Assembly (NCBI RefSeq): GCF_005780165.1
Contig: NZ_VAUV01000009.1
Span: forward strand, 62,001 to 126,000
Length of the DNA: 64,000 nt
Source: Phragmitibacter flavus
GTDB taxonomy: Bacteria; Verrucomicrobiota; Verrucomicrobiia; Verrucomicrobiales; Verrucomicrobiaceae
Reading direction: 5' to 3'
The notes beneath the pieces were generated by a model that did not search any database, was not told where the DNA came from, and worked only from the letters and a program-made list of their open reading frames with translations. This document shows positions 25,179 through 34,072 of the stretch, in pieces. A program made the translations under genes and the position numbers. Each line of letters starts with the position of its first letter. Position 1 is the stretch's first letter.

Positions 25179-28100
25179 TTACGCCTGTGCCGCAGCGGCT
25201 GGCGCAGCCGGAGTTGGCGCAGGAGCAGGTTTTTCAGCTTCAGATGGCTGTGGCTTTGCAGCCGGTGGAGTTGAAGGAGCTGGAGCTGGAGCTGGCTTGT
25301 CGGCTGGTTTAGGAGTGGCGGTTGGAGCAGGTGCTGGCGTCGGAGTCGGCTTGGGAGCCGCATCAGCCGGTTTGGGCTTTGGTGCCTCAGCAGGTTTGGG
25401 GGCAGCTGGAGTTGCCGTAGCCGCTGGTTTTGGAGCGGCAGTGGCCGGTTTCGCAGCAGCAGCAGGAGCTGGGGTCGGTGCTGGCGCTGCCGCAGGAGGT
25501 GCCGGAGGTTTGGCAGCTTCAATCAGTTTGGCCACATCGGCCTCGGTCAATCCAACATTCACCACCAGCCCCGGAATGACTTCCTCAAGCTTCTTCGCAC
25601 CCGCAGGCGTCACACCGGTTTGCCATACAAACAGCTTCTTCAATCCCTTGTTGTTTGCCAGCTTCGCCAGACCCGCATCAGTCACCTTGGTGCCATACAA
25701 GTTGAGATATTCCAGTTTGGTCAGGCGACCCAGATGCGAAAGGCCTTCATCGGTAATGCCCGTGTTCTCCAGATGCAGCCGCTCAAGATTGTCCATGCCC
25801 GCCACATAAGCCAGACCGGCATCGGTGATCTTGGTCCTGGCGAAATCCGCCCAGACCACGGTCAATCCGATCGGTGCCAGCTCGGCCATTTCCTTGTCCC
25901 CAAACTTGTCCGCCGCATTCACCGCTGCAAAACGCATCTGCCCCGGAGTCTCCAATGAAACCGGCATGAACGTGGCGCTCAATGCCGTCATTTTTGCCGA
26001 CACGACGGCGATCTTCTTCTTCTCGTCCTCGGTCAACTCCTTCGGTTTTGGCTTCTCCACCACTGCCTTGGGGGCAGCCGGTTTCGCCTTGGCGTAAGCC
26101 TTCAAATATTCTTCAATTTCAGGAGTCTTTTTGATCGCCGCCAGGGTGACCGTTTCACTGGCTCCTTGCTCGACCCACCACTTCAGCAAGGCCATCTCCT
26201 CTTTGGTCAATTGCGGTTCATCAATCGGCGGCATGCGCTCATCGTCATCTTCAGGAAGCTCTGCGCGGACTACCATCAGACTGTCCTTCAAGTTGCCTGC
26301 GATCACCGTCGTCTCCCCATCGCTGCCGCCCTTCATCAAATCCGCAAAGGTATGCATGCGCAGCTTGCCGCGTCCTTTCTCCTCCCCATGGCAACTGATG
26401 CACTTCGCCTGAAGAATCGGCAGAATCACCTGATTAAACACCGGCGCGTCGGCCATTGCTCCCGCTCCCGGTCCGGTTCCACCCGCAGGAATCGGTGCAG
26501 CAGCCACCTTCGGTGCAGGTGCAGGCGCTGGAGCCGGGGTCGGCGACCAGTTGGCAGTAATCACCAGCTTGGCATTGGTCTTTTTCAGCGACTCCGCCGC
26601 CGCCTGAGTCACCTTGGTATCTTTCAGATTCAGCTCACGCAGATTTTTCATCTTCGCCAGAACCGCCACGCTCGCATCGGTGATCTTTGTCTTCGACAAG
26701 TCCACCATCGTCAGATGCTCGGCAATCGGTGACAGTTGCGCCATCTTCGCATCATCAAATTGATCCGCAATATTCAACGCACTGAAACGCAACTGGGCCG
26801 GACTCACCTGCTCAGGCGTCAGAATCGCACCGCTGCCATTGACGTTTTTCATCGCCTCGGCAATCGCCAAGGTCGCCTCCGCAGGTCCCTGCGCTGCGGC
26901 CAGCAAAACGGGTGGCGTGCTGCCTGATGAACCACCCTGCGCCTTCACCCCCATCTTCTCCACCAACGAATTCAACTCGGCGGGAATCTGCGCCTCAATC
27001 ACCAGCAAATCCTTGCTCGCGCCCTGCTTCACCCACCATTCAATCAACGCCACCTCTTCATCGGTCGTCTGTGGTTCATCGCTCGGCGGCATGCGATCAT
27101 CATCATCCAAGGGCAGCTTCATCCGCTCCACCATCAAACTCGCCACCGGATCTCCCGGCACCACATTGTCACCACTGCCACCGCCCAGCATGATCATCTC
27201 ATGCGTGTCCAACCTCAGCTCGCCCTTGCTCTTGTCATCGTCATGGCACGAGTTGCATTTCTCAGCCATGATGGGCGCAATCAACGTTGCATAAACCGTT
27301 CCACCCGTTTTCGCATCCGCCACCACCGCTGCCGTCGTCCCCGCAGGCGGCGTGGGGCTCGCGCCCACCGCTGTCGATGGCGGCTCAATCACTGGCGGCA
27401 ATCCCGTCGGTGTCGGTGTCGTCGCTGCCACTCCCGGCGCAACCGTCTTCGGCTCCTCAGGTGCCTTGAAACGGGACAGCACCAAACTCTCCGCATACAG
27501 CATCCCGTTGCGAATCTCCGGCGTCGCATGCTTGACCAAATAATTGGAACCATGGGTCAAGTTTCCCCCGAAGTGGCCCCCGACACTCATGATCGCCACG
27601 GTCACCAACAGCAACAAGCGGTAAACGCTGGTCAACCGGCCCGTCCCATCGGAAATCACCTTGAAGAAAAACGTCAGCAACGCCCCCACCCCGGTCGCCA
27701 CGCCGAGCAACTCATGCGCCTGGAAAGTCGGACTGCCAAATCCACCTTCACGCGAACGCACCACACCAAACACCACCGCCAAGATCGCTCCGAACACCCC
27801 AAATCCCAACGCAAACGTCTGCCCCGCCCGCAACGCCTCCCCGCCTGCTTTGCCCCGCACAAACACAAACACTTCCATGATCGCCACCATCAGCAAAACG
27901 CCCACCGGCAAATGCACCGCGATCGGATGGAATCTGCCAAAAAACAACGCCCATGCCGGAGTTGCCTGCTCATTGGCCGCCCCCTGGAACGGCGGAAAGA
28001 ACAACATCGCGACGATAAAAAGCGTCGTCAGCAAAATGAACGAGGTCCAGGCGAACGGCGAATGATGACGTTCAACCGCCTCCGAATATTCGGAACGAGC

Positions 28101-28208
28101 TGGAGCAGGGGAAGGAACACTGGTGGCGCTGGCAGACATGGGTGAGGAAAAATCGACGGGTTGCGTGGAGCTGCCATAAGAACGTCCCGAAACCACGGGT
28201 TTATTCAT
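25179..28208 (-). CDS. Membrane-anchored di-haem cytochrome with two leucine-rich-repeat blocks
   Basis: 1009 residues from ATG 28208 (ATG 28226 is also in frame). Four or five membrane helices near the N-terminus form a DUF2231-like region ('FGRFHPIAVHLPVGVLLMV'). Then comes an internally duplicated module: planctomycete-type cytochrome c (haem site CNSCH; 'DDRMPPSDEPQTTDEEVALI') plus LRR, and again cytochrome c (CISCH; 'DERMPPIDEPQLTKEEMALL') plus a longer LRR ('NLERLHLENTGITDEGLSHL'). The last 115 or so residues are almost only Pro, Ala, Lys and Thr. It is probably periplasmic electron transfer or sensing tied to the membrane. CcsA/ResB downstream could mature it. Confidence 0.88.
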   Translation of the reverse strand: MNKPVVSGRSYGSSTQPVDFSSPMSASATSVPSPAPARSEYSEAVERHHSPFAWTSFILLTTLFIVAMLFFPPFQGAANEQATPAWALFFGRFHPIAVHLPVGVLLMVAIMEVFVFVRGKAGGEALRAGQTFALGFGVFGAILAVVFGVVRSREGGFGSPTFQAHELLGVATGVGALLTFFFKVISDGTGRLTSVYRLLLLVTVAIMSVGGHFGGNLTHGSNYLVKHATPEIRNGMLYAESLVLSRFKAPEEPKTVAPGVAATTPTPTGLPPVIEPPSTAVGASPTPPAGTTAAVVADAKTGGTVYATLIAPIMAEKCNSCHDDDKSKGELRLDTHEMIMLGGGSGDNVVPGDPVASLMVERMKLPLDDDDRMPPSDEPQTTDEEVALIEWWVKQGASKDLLVIEAQIPAELNSLVEKMGVKAQGGSSGSTPPVLLAAAQGPAEATLAIAEAMKNVNGSGAILTPEQVSPAQLRFSALNIADQFDDAKMAQLSPIAEHLTMVDLSKTKITDASVAVLAKMKNLRELNLKDTKVTQAAAESLKKTNAKLVITANWSPTPAPAPAPAPKVAAAPIPAGGTGPGAGAMADAPVFNQVILPILQAKCISCHGEEKGRGKLRMHTFADLMKGGSDGETTVIAGNLKDSLMVVRAELPEDDDERMPPIDEPQLTKEEMALLKWWVEQGASETVTLAAIKKTPEIEEYLKAYAKAKPAAPKAVVEKPKPKELTEDEKKKIAVVSAKMTALSATFMPVSLETPGQMRFAAVNAADKFGDKEMAELAPIGLTVVWADFARTKITDAGLAYVAGMDNLERLHLENTGITDEGLSHLGRLTKLEYLNLYGTKVTDAGLAKLANNKGLKKLFVWQTGVTPAGAKKLEEVIPGLVVNVGLTEADVAKLIEAAKPPAPPAAAPAPTPAPAAAAKPATAAPKPAATATPAAPKPAEAPKPKPADAAPKPTPTPAPAPTATPKPADKPAPAPAPSTPPAAKPQPSEAEKPAPAPTPAAPAAAAQA

Positions 28209-28377
28209 CCGGCATGCAAATAACAAGGCTTTGAAGAGCTCAAATTGGACAATTTTCTGAGCCGCTCATTCCAACATACATCAATCGCACAAGACACAAG
28301 AATTTAGACTTACACGATCACGTAGTTGACAATCCGCCAAAAAATCTGCGAATCGCTCCCGCTCAACCTCAAGACAC

Positions 28378-28406
28378 AAAAAAGCCGGACAAACGCGTCC
28401 GGCCTT
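28378..28406 (-). terminator. Rho-independent terminator of rplS
   Basis: On the minus strand the sequence is GCCGGAC-gcgttt-GTCCGGC followed at once by TTTTTT. The 7-bp GC stem plus T-run is a canonical intrinsic terminator, about 45 bases past the rplS stop codon. Confidence 0.85.
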
Positions 28407-28448
28407 CTTGAAAAATTAAGAAACTGCAAGGCAGCAATTGAATCTGAA

Positions 28449-28793
28449 TCAGTCGCGCTCTTTGACCGTGGTGGCCTCTTTGCCGATCCGACCGCGCAAG
28501 TAATGCAAACGCGCACGACGCACCTTGCCCTCACGGGTCACTTCGATCTTGGAAATACGCGGGGTATTCAAAGGGAACACACGCTCAACACCTTCGCCGT
28601 AAGAGATCTTACGGACGGTGAAAGCCTTGTTCAAACCACTGCCCTTGCGTGCAATCACGATACCAGCAAAAATCTGGATACGTTCTTTGGCACCTTCGAT
28701 AACCCGGGTGTGAACTTTGATGCTGTCTCCCACCCGAAAATCAGGGAGGTTGGTTTTGATTTGTTCTTGCTCGATCTTGGCGATGATGCTCAT
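28449..28793 (-). CDS. rplS: 50S ribosomal protein L19
   Basis: 114 residues, typical for L19, at the 30S-50S interface. The start at ATG 28793 gives '[20 protein letters not shown]'; an upstream in-frame ATG at 28877 adds 28 non-family residues. The conserved blocks '[20 protein letters not shown]', '[13 protein letters not shown]', '[13 protein letters not shown]' and '[14 protein letters not shown]' are all present. Unlike many bacteria, trmD and rimM are not directly upstream; an M48 protease gene is. A clear intrinsic terminator follows. Confidence 0.97.
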   Translation of the reverse strand: MSIIAKIEQEQIKTNLPDFRVGDSIKVHTRVIEGAKERIQIFAGIVIARKGSGLNKAFTVRKISYGEGVERVFPLNTPRISKIEVTREGKVRRARLHYLRGRIGKEATTVKERD

Positions 28794-28928
28794 GGCGTGG
28801 CGCGATTGACTGCATTGATGCCGCTTCACAGCGGCGGAAAAGGGCTCGCAACTTGCCCTCAATCCTGAAGCGTGCAAGTCTTTTTTAGACAGGATTCACC
28901 GGAATGGAATCAATTCACCCGTTTTTCC

Positions 28929-29888
28929 TCACCAAATTTCGCCTTCCGACTTCTCAAATCTCCAACGTCGGAGATTCCCCGTCCCACCTGGCTTCGCGGC
29001 CCCCGATGCCTTCAATTTTTCAATCTCCGCGCGGATCACCTCCTTGCGATTGTCCGGATTGGGATGCGTGCTCATGAACTCAGGCTGCCCGCCGCCTCCA
29101 CCGGAGGCCTTCTTCAACACCTCCATCACCTGAATCATCGACTCTGGATCATATCCCGCCTGCAACAAAAACAGCACCGCCAGCCGGTCGGCCTCCAGTT
29201 CGTCATTCCGACCATATTTCATCGTCGCCATCTGCGCCGCCATCTGGGCAATCCGCGCCGTCCCCATCCCACCATCTTCGCCGGCCGCCCCCACCATCAC
29301 CGCCGTCGCCAGTCGACCAAATAGATTCGACTTCGCAATCTGCTCCGAAGAATGCCGACCCACCACGTGCCCAATTTCATGACCCAACACTCCCGCCAGT
29401 TCATCTTCCGACTTCAACACACGGAATAGTGCCTCCGTGATAAAAATCTGCCCGCCCGGCAACGCAAACGCATTCACCGTCTTATTGTCCGCCAGGAGAT
29501 GAAAGTTGAAATTGTTCCCATAAGGCGTCTCATCCGCGTCCGTCAACTGCACCAGTTTCGCCCCAATCCTCGCCACCAGATCACGCGCCGCCTTGTCCTG
29601 AGACAACCCACCAAACTGCTCCGCCATCTGCGGAGCCGACGCCAGCCCCATTTGAATTTCCTCATTGGCGTCCAGATTCAGCTTCTGCTCGCGCCCCGTA
29701 AATTGGTTCACTTCCGAAGGCAGACTGAAATACTGAAACAACGCAAAAGCCACAATCGCCCCTGCAATCAGCAAGCGCATGCCACACCCCGACATCGACC
29801 TCCCGCCTCCGCCCCGGCGTCCCATGGCACTTTTATCAACGCCAAAGATCGGCGAAACCAGCACATCGAACGAGGATTTCCAATTCAT
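28929..29888 (-). CDS. M48 family metallopeptidase
   Basis: 319 residues from ATG 29888 (an upstream in-frame ATG at 30014 adds 42 atypical residues). An N-terminal helix 'LLIAGAIVAFALFQYFSL' anchors it; the peptidase domain lies outside. The zinc motif is HEIGH within 'LAGVLGHEIGHVVGRHSSEQ', the third ligand is in 'NDELEADRLAVLFLLQAGYD', and 'FALPGGQIFITEALF' is a family phrase. It resembles BepA/LoiP-type proteases that tend outer-membrane proteins. The C-terminus ends soon after 'MSTHPNPDNRKEVI'. Confidence 0.92.
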   Translation of the reverse strand: MNWKSSFDVLVSPIFGVDKSAMGRRGGGGRSMSGCGMRLLIAGAIVAFALFQYFSLPSEVNQFTGREQKLNLDANEEIQMGLASAPQMAEQFGGLSQDKAARDLVARIGAKLVQLTDADETPYGNNFNFHLLADNKTVNAFALPGGQIFITEALFRVLKSEDELAGVLGHEIGHVVGRHSSEQIAKSNLFGRLATAVMVGAAGEDGGMGTARIAQMAAQMATMKYGRNDELEADRLAVLFLLQAGYDPESMIQVMEVLKKASGGGGGQPEFMSTHPNPDNRKEVIRAEIEKLKASGAAKPGGTGNLRRWRFEKSEGEIW

Positions 29889-30029
29889 AAAGAGAGATAT
29901 TGGCAGACAATATAGGATCGCCCCTCCTCCCACAGCAAGCGGGAAAAGCGCCATCTTCCGTCCAACCCGATGGCCCAGGAAACCAGTCGTATACCACTGG
30001 TTAAACGGGTGCATCCTCTGCGATCAGCT

Positions 30030-31244
30030 CTAAAACTTAAACGCCAGAGACACGATGACGCCGGAGGTCATCGTATCGAAAGTGAAACCGCCGCTGGTGT
30101 AGTCCATATCCAGACAACGGTAACCCATTTCGAGAGAAACGTGTGAACTGGCCTGCCAGCCAAGTCCGGCATAGGCCTGCCAGGCGAGATCGGATCCAAC
30201 GCCAAAACCACCGACATCCGCCCGGCCAACCGCAAACAACCGGTCGGTGAAATGGAACTGTCCACGGAAGCCCACAATCGGATCCACCCAATCGGCCGAA
30301 CCAGACACGGATTCCGGGATGGAATCTTCGATTTGTTGCTCAATGCGCTGGGCCAGCTTTTTCTCGGCGCGCGTCACGGCTCGACGAGCTTTTTCCAAAG
30401 CACGCGCTTTGGCTGCGGAGACCTTTGCCGAGGCGGCTTCCTGAATGACCGCCAAATCTGCCTGCTGCTCGGCAATCCGCGCGGCCACAAGGTCGCGAAC
30501 GGATTCGCTAACAGGCCCACTGGAGTTTCGAATGAAATCAATGGCCTTGGGAAGATTCGGATGATTCTCAAGCGCTTGACTGATTTTTTGATTCACCAAT
30601 GTTTCTGCTGCGGCGGTAATTTTCTGCCTCGCCTGGGACTTCACTTCCACGGCGACCTCTGAAACAGTGCTCCGAACGGCGGAAGTGATTTGGGTGACAG
30701 CTTTCTCGCTGATGTCCTGCGATAGCGATCGAACCCCGGCACTGTCCACTTCAAAGCCTATGTCGCCATCAAGTCTCATGTAGCGGGCGCCTGCATAGAG
30801 ATCGAGGTAACCGCGTTCGCCCTCCCAAAGCCGGTAGCCAATGGCGGCTTCAGCCATGATTTGTGTCAGTTCGATGTTCGCGTTCGAGAGCAAGCGTCCC
30901 GGGGCATCATCGCCGGCAGACAATTCGAGATACATGCCGTCGAGCAGCAACATCCAGCGGCCATGCTTCACCTCCATCTGCAGGGCGGCGGTCATGTCCA
31001 GATTGTTTAAGATGTCCTCAAAGGCCACATCGGTTTCTGCTGTGTAGCCTCGAATGCCAGTCGTCCCCTCCATTCCAGCCAGCCAGCCGTATGGCCGGAT
31101 GGTGATTTCCCAAGCTGATTTGATGTTGCTCGAAGGGATAACTTCCTTGCTTGATGCAACTTCGGGAGTGCCACCACAGAGACTTGCCAGGGGGCAAATG
31201 GCTAACAAGGCAGATGATAAAACGATAGATTTGAGTGAGGTCAT
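30030..31244 (-). CDS. Outer-membrane beta-barrel protein with a long helical insert
   Basis: 404 residues with signal peptide (ending near LCGG). Barrel-like strands occupy residues 45-165 ('WEITIRPYGWLAGMEGTTGI', 'WMLLLDGMYLELSAG', 'YLDLYAGARYMRLDGDIGF') and 318-404 ('IVGFRGQFHFTDRLFAVGR', 'AYAGLGWQASSHVSLEMGYR'), ending in Phe as barrels do. Residues about 172-312 are instead Ala/Glu/Lys/Arg-rich and helical ('AASAKVSAAKARALEKARRA', 'AEKKLAQRIEQQIEDS'), probably a coiled coil in a loop. The function is unknown. It is the first gene of a group of secreted proteins. Confidence 0.75.
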   Translation of the reverse strand: MTSLKSIVLSSALLAICPLASLCGGTPEVASSKEVIPSSNIKSAWEITIRPYGWLAGMEGTTGIRGYTAETDVAFEDILNNLDMTAALQMEVKHGRWMLLLDGMYLELSAGDDAPGRLLSNANIELTQIMAEAAIGYRLWEGERGYLDLYAGARYMRLDGDIGFEVDSAGVRSLSQDISEKAVTQITSAVRSTVSEVAVEVKSQARQKITAAAETLVNQKISQALENHPNLPKAIDFIRNSSGPVSESVRDLVAARIAEQQADLAVIQEAASAKVSAAKARALEKARRAVTRAEKKLAQRIEQQIEDSIPESVSGSADWVDPIVGFRGQFHFTDRLFAVGRADVGGFGVGSDLAWQAYAGLGWQASSHVSLEMGYRCLDMDYTSGGFTFDTMTSGVIVSLAFKF

Positions 31245-31277
31245 GGCAAACTCGGGAGAGCATCGTGGTTGATCAAA

Positions 31278-31661
31278 TCAATAGGGACGTGGTGGAATAA
31301 CTGGCACTCCGCCTCTGACCGTGCAGAGGACATAGACCGACTGGCCGTTGATGATATAAGGGTAGTAATAACTTCCGCTGCAGTAGTAATAACTCACTCC
31401 GGCATAAACGCGGGTGGCGCGTGCAGCAGGAAGACCATACATATAACGGGCAGGATTGCGGGGATCGAAAGGACCCCGCGGATCAAAAACACCTCGAGGA
31501 TCGGCAATACCGCGCGGGTCGAGCACGCCTCGAGGATCAGCAATGCCGCGCGGATTGCCGGGGCGGTGCCTAGGGGCTGCGTCACTGGATTGAATGAAAA
31601 CGCAAAGGACCAGAAACATGGCAAGGGACAATCCAATGATGGAACGAATGAGTGGCTTCAT
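31278..31661 (-). CDS. Secreted DPRG-repeat protein with a Tyr-rich C-terminal domain
   Basis: 127 residues: signal peptide ending SSDAA, then residues 36-69 made of short tandem units (DPRGVL, DPRGIA, DPRGVF, DPRGPF), then 'GVSYYYCSGSYYYPYIINGQ', which looks like the small Tyr/Cys domain of DUF6515-type secreted proteins. The repeats resemble a flexible extracellular linker. No enzymatic motif is present. It follows the barrel gene's start by 33 bases on the same strand and may be exported with it. Confidence 0.65.
   Translation of the reverse strand: MKPLIRSIIGLSLAMFLVLCVFIQSSDAAPRHRPGNPRGIADPRGVLDPRGIADPRGVFDPRGPFDPRNPARYMYGLPAARATRVYAGVSYYYCSGSYYYPYIINGQSVYVLCTVRGGVPVIPPRPY
31455..31556 (-). 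repeat. Tandem 15-18 base repeats coding for DPRG units
   Basis: The coding DNA for residues 36-69 of the DPRG protein is built from near-identical units such as cctcgaggatc and ccgcgcggatc, alternating two codon versions. The units differ mainly at third positions, so they are either old or selected at protein level. Confidence 0.65.
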
Positions 31662-31708
31662 GAAGGATGAAAGGTAAAAGTGAAAAGTTCAGTTAATGGG
31701 TGATCGAC

Positions 31709-32461
31709 TTATCGGCTTTTGAGCATGGTCACCTTGATGGAGTCCTTGGCCGGACGTTTGGTGAAAAGCGTTTCGTCCACTGAACCATTCAGTTCCCATT
31801 TGGAGAAACGGATGTCCCAGACGGGAGAGCCGGAAACGCCAGTAAAGGTCAGCCGGTAGCGGCGTGGCAGCTTGTCTTTTGCTCCCACCCAAAGATCTCC
31901 AACGATGCCTTCCTGTTTGAACTGAAGTCGCTGGCAGCGGGTCCAGCCGACCCGCTCCGTGCCGATCACACGGGCAGAAGTGACATTGAGGAAAAGCTGT
32001 GTGGCAGCATCACCCGCCAGCAGCTCGGCCACGGGTGGACGGAAGCCAAAACGCTCGTCGACCCGATCCGCAAACTGCTCGATGGAACCGGCCTTGAGCG
32101 GCTCCATTGCGTGGTGCTTGAGTTCTGGGTGCATCAGACAGAGCGTTGTTCCATCGAACGCGATCTCACGAGTCTCCTCACCCGCTTGTTGAATCGCGTA
32201 GAATTGATTGGGCCGTTTAACCGTGATCTGCATCGGTCCCTTTTCGTGTCCCGCACCAACGCCAAGCGCCGGATCAAGCTGGTGTTTTGCCGTCAACCGA
32301 AGGGTTTTGGCGCTTCCGATTTTGGCAGAAACGGCATTCGCGAGTTCGCGCGCGGCGGGTTCAATTTCCGCCTTCACCGTGCTGATGGAAATGCTGAGTG
32401 CGAGGCATGCTGCAAGCCACGTCGGCCTGGATGTTCTTGATGTGATGTTCTTCATTTTCAT
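31709..32461 (-). CDS. DUF2092-family secreted protein (LolA-like fold)
   Basis: 250 residues with a signal peptide (ending STVKA). Features of DUF2092: 'LRLTAKHQLDPALGVG', 'ITVKRPNQFYAIQQAGEE', 'IAFDGTTLCLMHPELKH' and 'DLWVGAKDKLPRRYRLTFTG'. These proteins share the half-barrel of LolA/LolB and may carry a lipid or other hydrophobic ligand in the periplasm, but none has a settled role. In many genomes DUF2092 genes sit beside an exported repeat or DUF1254 protein, as here. Confidence 0.82.
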   Translation of the reverse strand: MKMKNITSRTSRPTWLAACLALSISISTVKAEIEPAARELANAVSAKIGSAKTLRLTAKHQLDPALGVGAGHEKGPMQITVKRPNQFYAIQQAGEETREIAFDGTTLCLMHPELKHHAMEPLKAGSIEQFADRVDERFGFRPPVAELLAGDAATQLFLNVTSARVIGTERVGWTRCQRLQFKQEGIVGDLWVGAKDKLPRRYRLTFTGVSGSPVWDIRFSKWELNGSVDETLFTKRPAKDSIKVTMLKSR

Positions 32462-32552
32462 GATGTTCGTCTTGAGGTAAGGGCTGCTATAGAATAGAGC
32501 GGACAGGAGGAGCGTCTGTGCAGTGGGCGCAGGCTTGTTGAGTGCTGTCCCT

Positions 32553-33974
32553 TCATTTCACCTTGGTCACGGCTGGCGGTGCCCACGTGCCCTCTCCGGG
32601 AGGCAGGATGGAGGGTGCCTCGATCTTCGGCCAGTAGAGGCGCATGACCATGTAGATGGGACCATTGGGTGCGGGCAGCCAGTTGGCTTCCTTTTCCGCG
32701 CCAGGGCTGTCTTTCTGGATATAGACAGTGATCGAACCATCATCATTCGTCTTCATGCCGGGCAGCATCGGCGAATTGATCAGGTAACGATCGATCGGAT
32801 TTTTGATGAGCAGCTGACTTTTGCCGTCATACATCGTGACTGACCAGAACGCCTTTGCAGGCGGCAGATGTCCCGCTGGGAACGTCAGGGTGTAGTGGTG
32901 CTTGGAGGTGTCGATGATCTCGCCATCCGGCAGCCAGCGAGTCATGGGATAGACGGCCTCTTCGGCGTTGTTGCCAAAGATACCCGCCTGCGCCGCAGCG
33001 GCACGCAGGAGCCAGTCGCCCTGGTAAAAAGCGCGATCACCGAAAGCCGAGCCGACCTGCCATCCATTGATGCGCTTCCCGATCGTTCCCATGCGCGCCT
33101 GCACGCTCGACATGCCGGCTTTCACGCCTTCCAAGGCGGCTGCTTTGTGCTCGGGTGGAAGATCCTTGAAGTCAAACTTCTTCCCTGGGCCAAGACCTAT
33201 ACGGGCGAGCTTGGCGCGGATGTCTGCTTCTTCCGGTCCAGCCGGTGAGAACTGCATGACGAACTCCAACAGTTCGAAGAAATGGGCTTTGGCCAGCTGC
33301 TCGTTGCTTTTGGGGAAATCAATCGCAGGGGCGGCGGGCGGCGCGGGCTGCTTGAGATATGCGGAGAGGGACTTCACCTGATAGCCGTCTTGAATTCGGC
33401 CAACATTCGCCATGTCATCAGGGCCGAAGAGTTGCGTGCGGAAGATGGCAATGGTGAACTGAGACGAGGAGCGCAGCACGCCTTTGATCCCGGCGGGAAC
33501 TTCGCCCTTCCAGTCGGGCCCGGCGACGAGGTAATCGCCCGTTTCGCTGCCCGTCGCGCGGCTGCCGATATAGCCATAGTTAAAGGTGTTCCAGTCGACG
33601 AACTGGATGGAGTAATAGCGCTCCTTTTCCACGGCCGGAACGGTGACGACGTAGGGCTCAGCCCGTAAGTCGAGGCAGACAAACGAATACGGTGTGTCGC
33701 TGTTCGGCACGATGACCGCCGTGTCCTCGTAGGTGAAGACTCGGCGGCTATGCACAAGCTCGCCAATGGGGCTCTTGTATTGGGAGGAGCCTGGATCCAT
33801 CCAGAATTCGTAGCTGGCCGTGTAAGCCATCACGAGCGGCAGGCCGTAGGCATAGGCCTCCTCAGCAATGGCCTTCACGTCCTCGACCGCAGGCAGATCA
33901 GCCTGAGCAGCGCTGGGATGGGCAATGCAGAATCCGGCGAAGCTTGCCGCTAGGAACAGGTTCAGTCGTTTCAT
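32553..33974 (-). CDS. DUF1254/DUF1214 domain secreted protein
   Basis: 473 residues, signal peptide ending SAAQA. N-terminal DUF1254 ('EDVKAIAEEAYAYGLPLVMA', 'VIVPNSDTPYSFVCLDLRAE') and C-terminal DUF1214 ('HYTLTFPAGHLPPAKAFWSV', 'MYDGKSQLLIKNPIDRYLI', 'GSITVYIQKDSPG'). The 'NSDTPYS' and 'FWSVTMYD' signatures are strong. The domains occur in periplasmic or cell-surface proteins of unknown chemistry. It lies between the DUF2092 gene and the arylsulfatase on the same strand, with gaps near 90-100 bases. Confidence 0.9.
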   Translation of the reverse strand: MKRLNLFLAASFAGFCIAHPSAAQADLPAVEDVKAIAEEAYAYGLPLVMAYTASYEFWMDPGSSQYKSPIGELVHSRRVFTYEDTAVIVPNSDTPYSFVCLDLRAEPYVVTVPAVEKERYYSIQFVDWNTFNYGYIGSRATGSETGDYLVAGPDWKGEVPAGIKGVLRSSSQFTIAIFRTQLFGPDDMANVGRIQDGYQVKSLSAYLKQPAPPAAPAIDFPKSNEQLAKAHFFELLEFVMQFSPAGPEEADIRAKLARIGLGPGKKFDFKDLPPEHKAAALEGVKAGMSSVQARMGTIGKRINGWQVGSAFGDRAFYQGDWLLRAAAAQAGIFGNNAEEAVYPMTRWLPDGEIIDTSKHHYTLTFPAGHLPPAKAFWSVTMYDGKSQLLIKNPIDRYLINSPMLPGMKTNDDGSITVYIQKDSPGAEKEANWLPAPNGPIYMVMRLYWPKIEAPSILPPGEGTWAPPAVTKVK

Positions 33975-34072
33975 GGAGTATTCAGGGGCTTGTGGAGGCG
34001 GCTTTCTTCATTGATTCAGGTGGATCATTTCACCGCCACCCTGATCTCTGGAATGCGGCCGGTGACGGCAGT

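Noticed and set aside
25174-25809. Gly/Ala-rich plus-strand open frame
   Set aside because: Mirror image of the Pro/Ala tail of the cytochrome-LRR protein.
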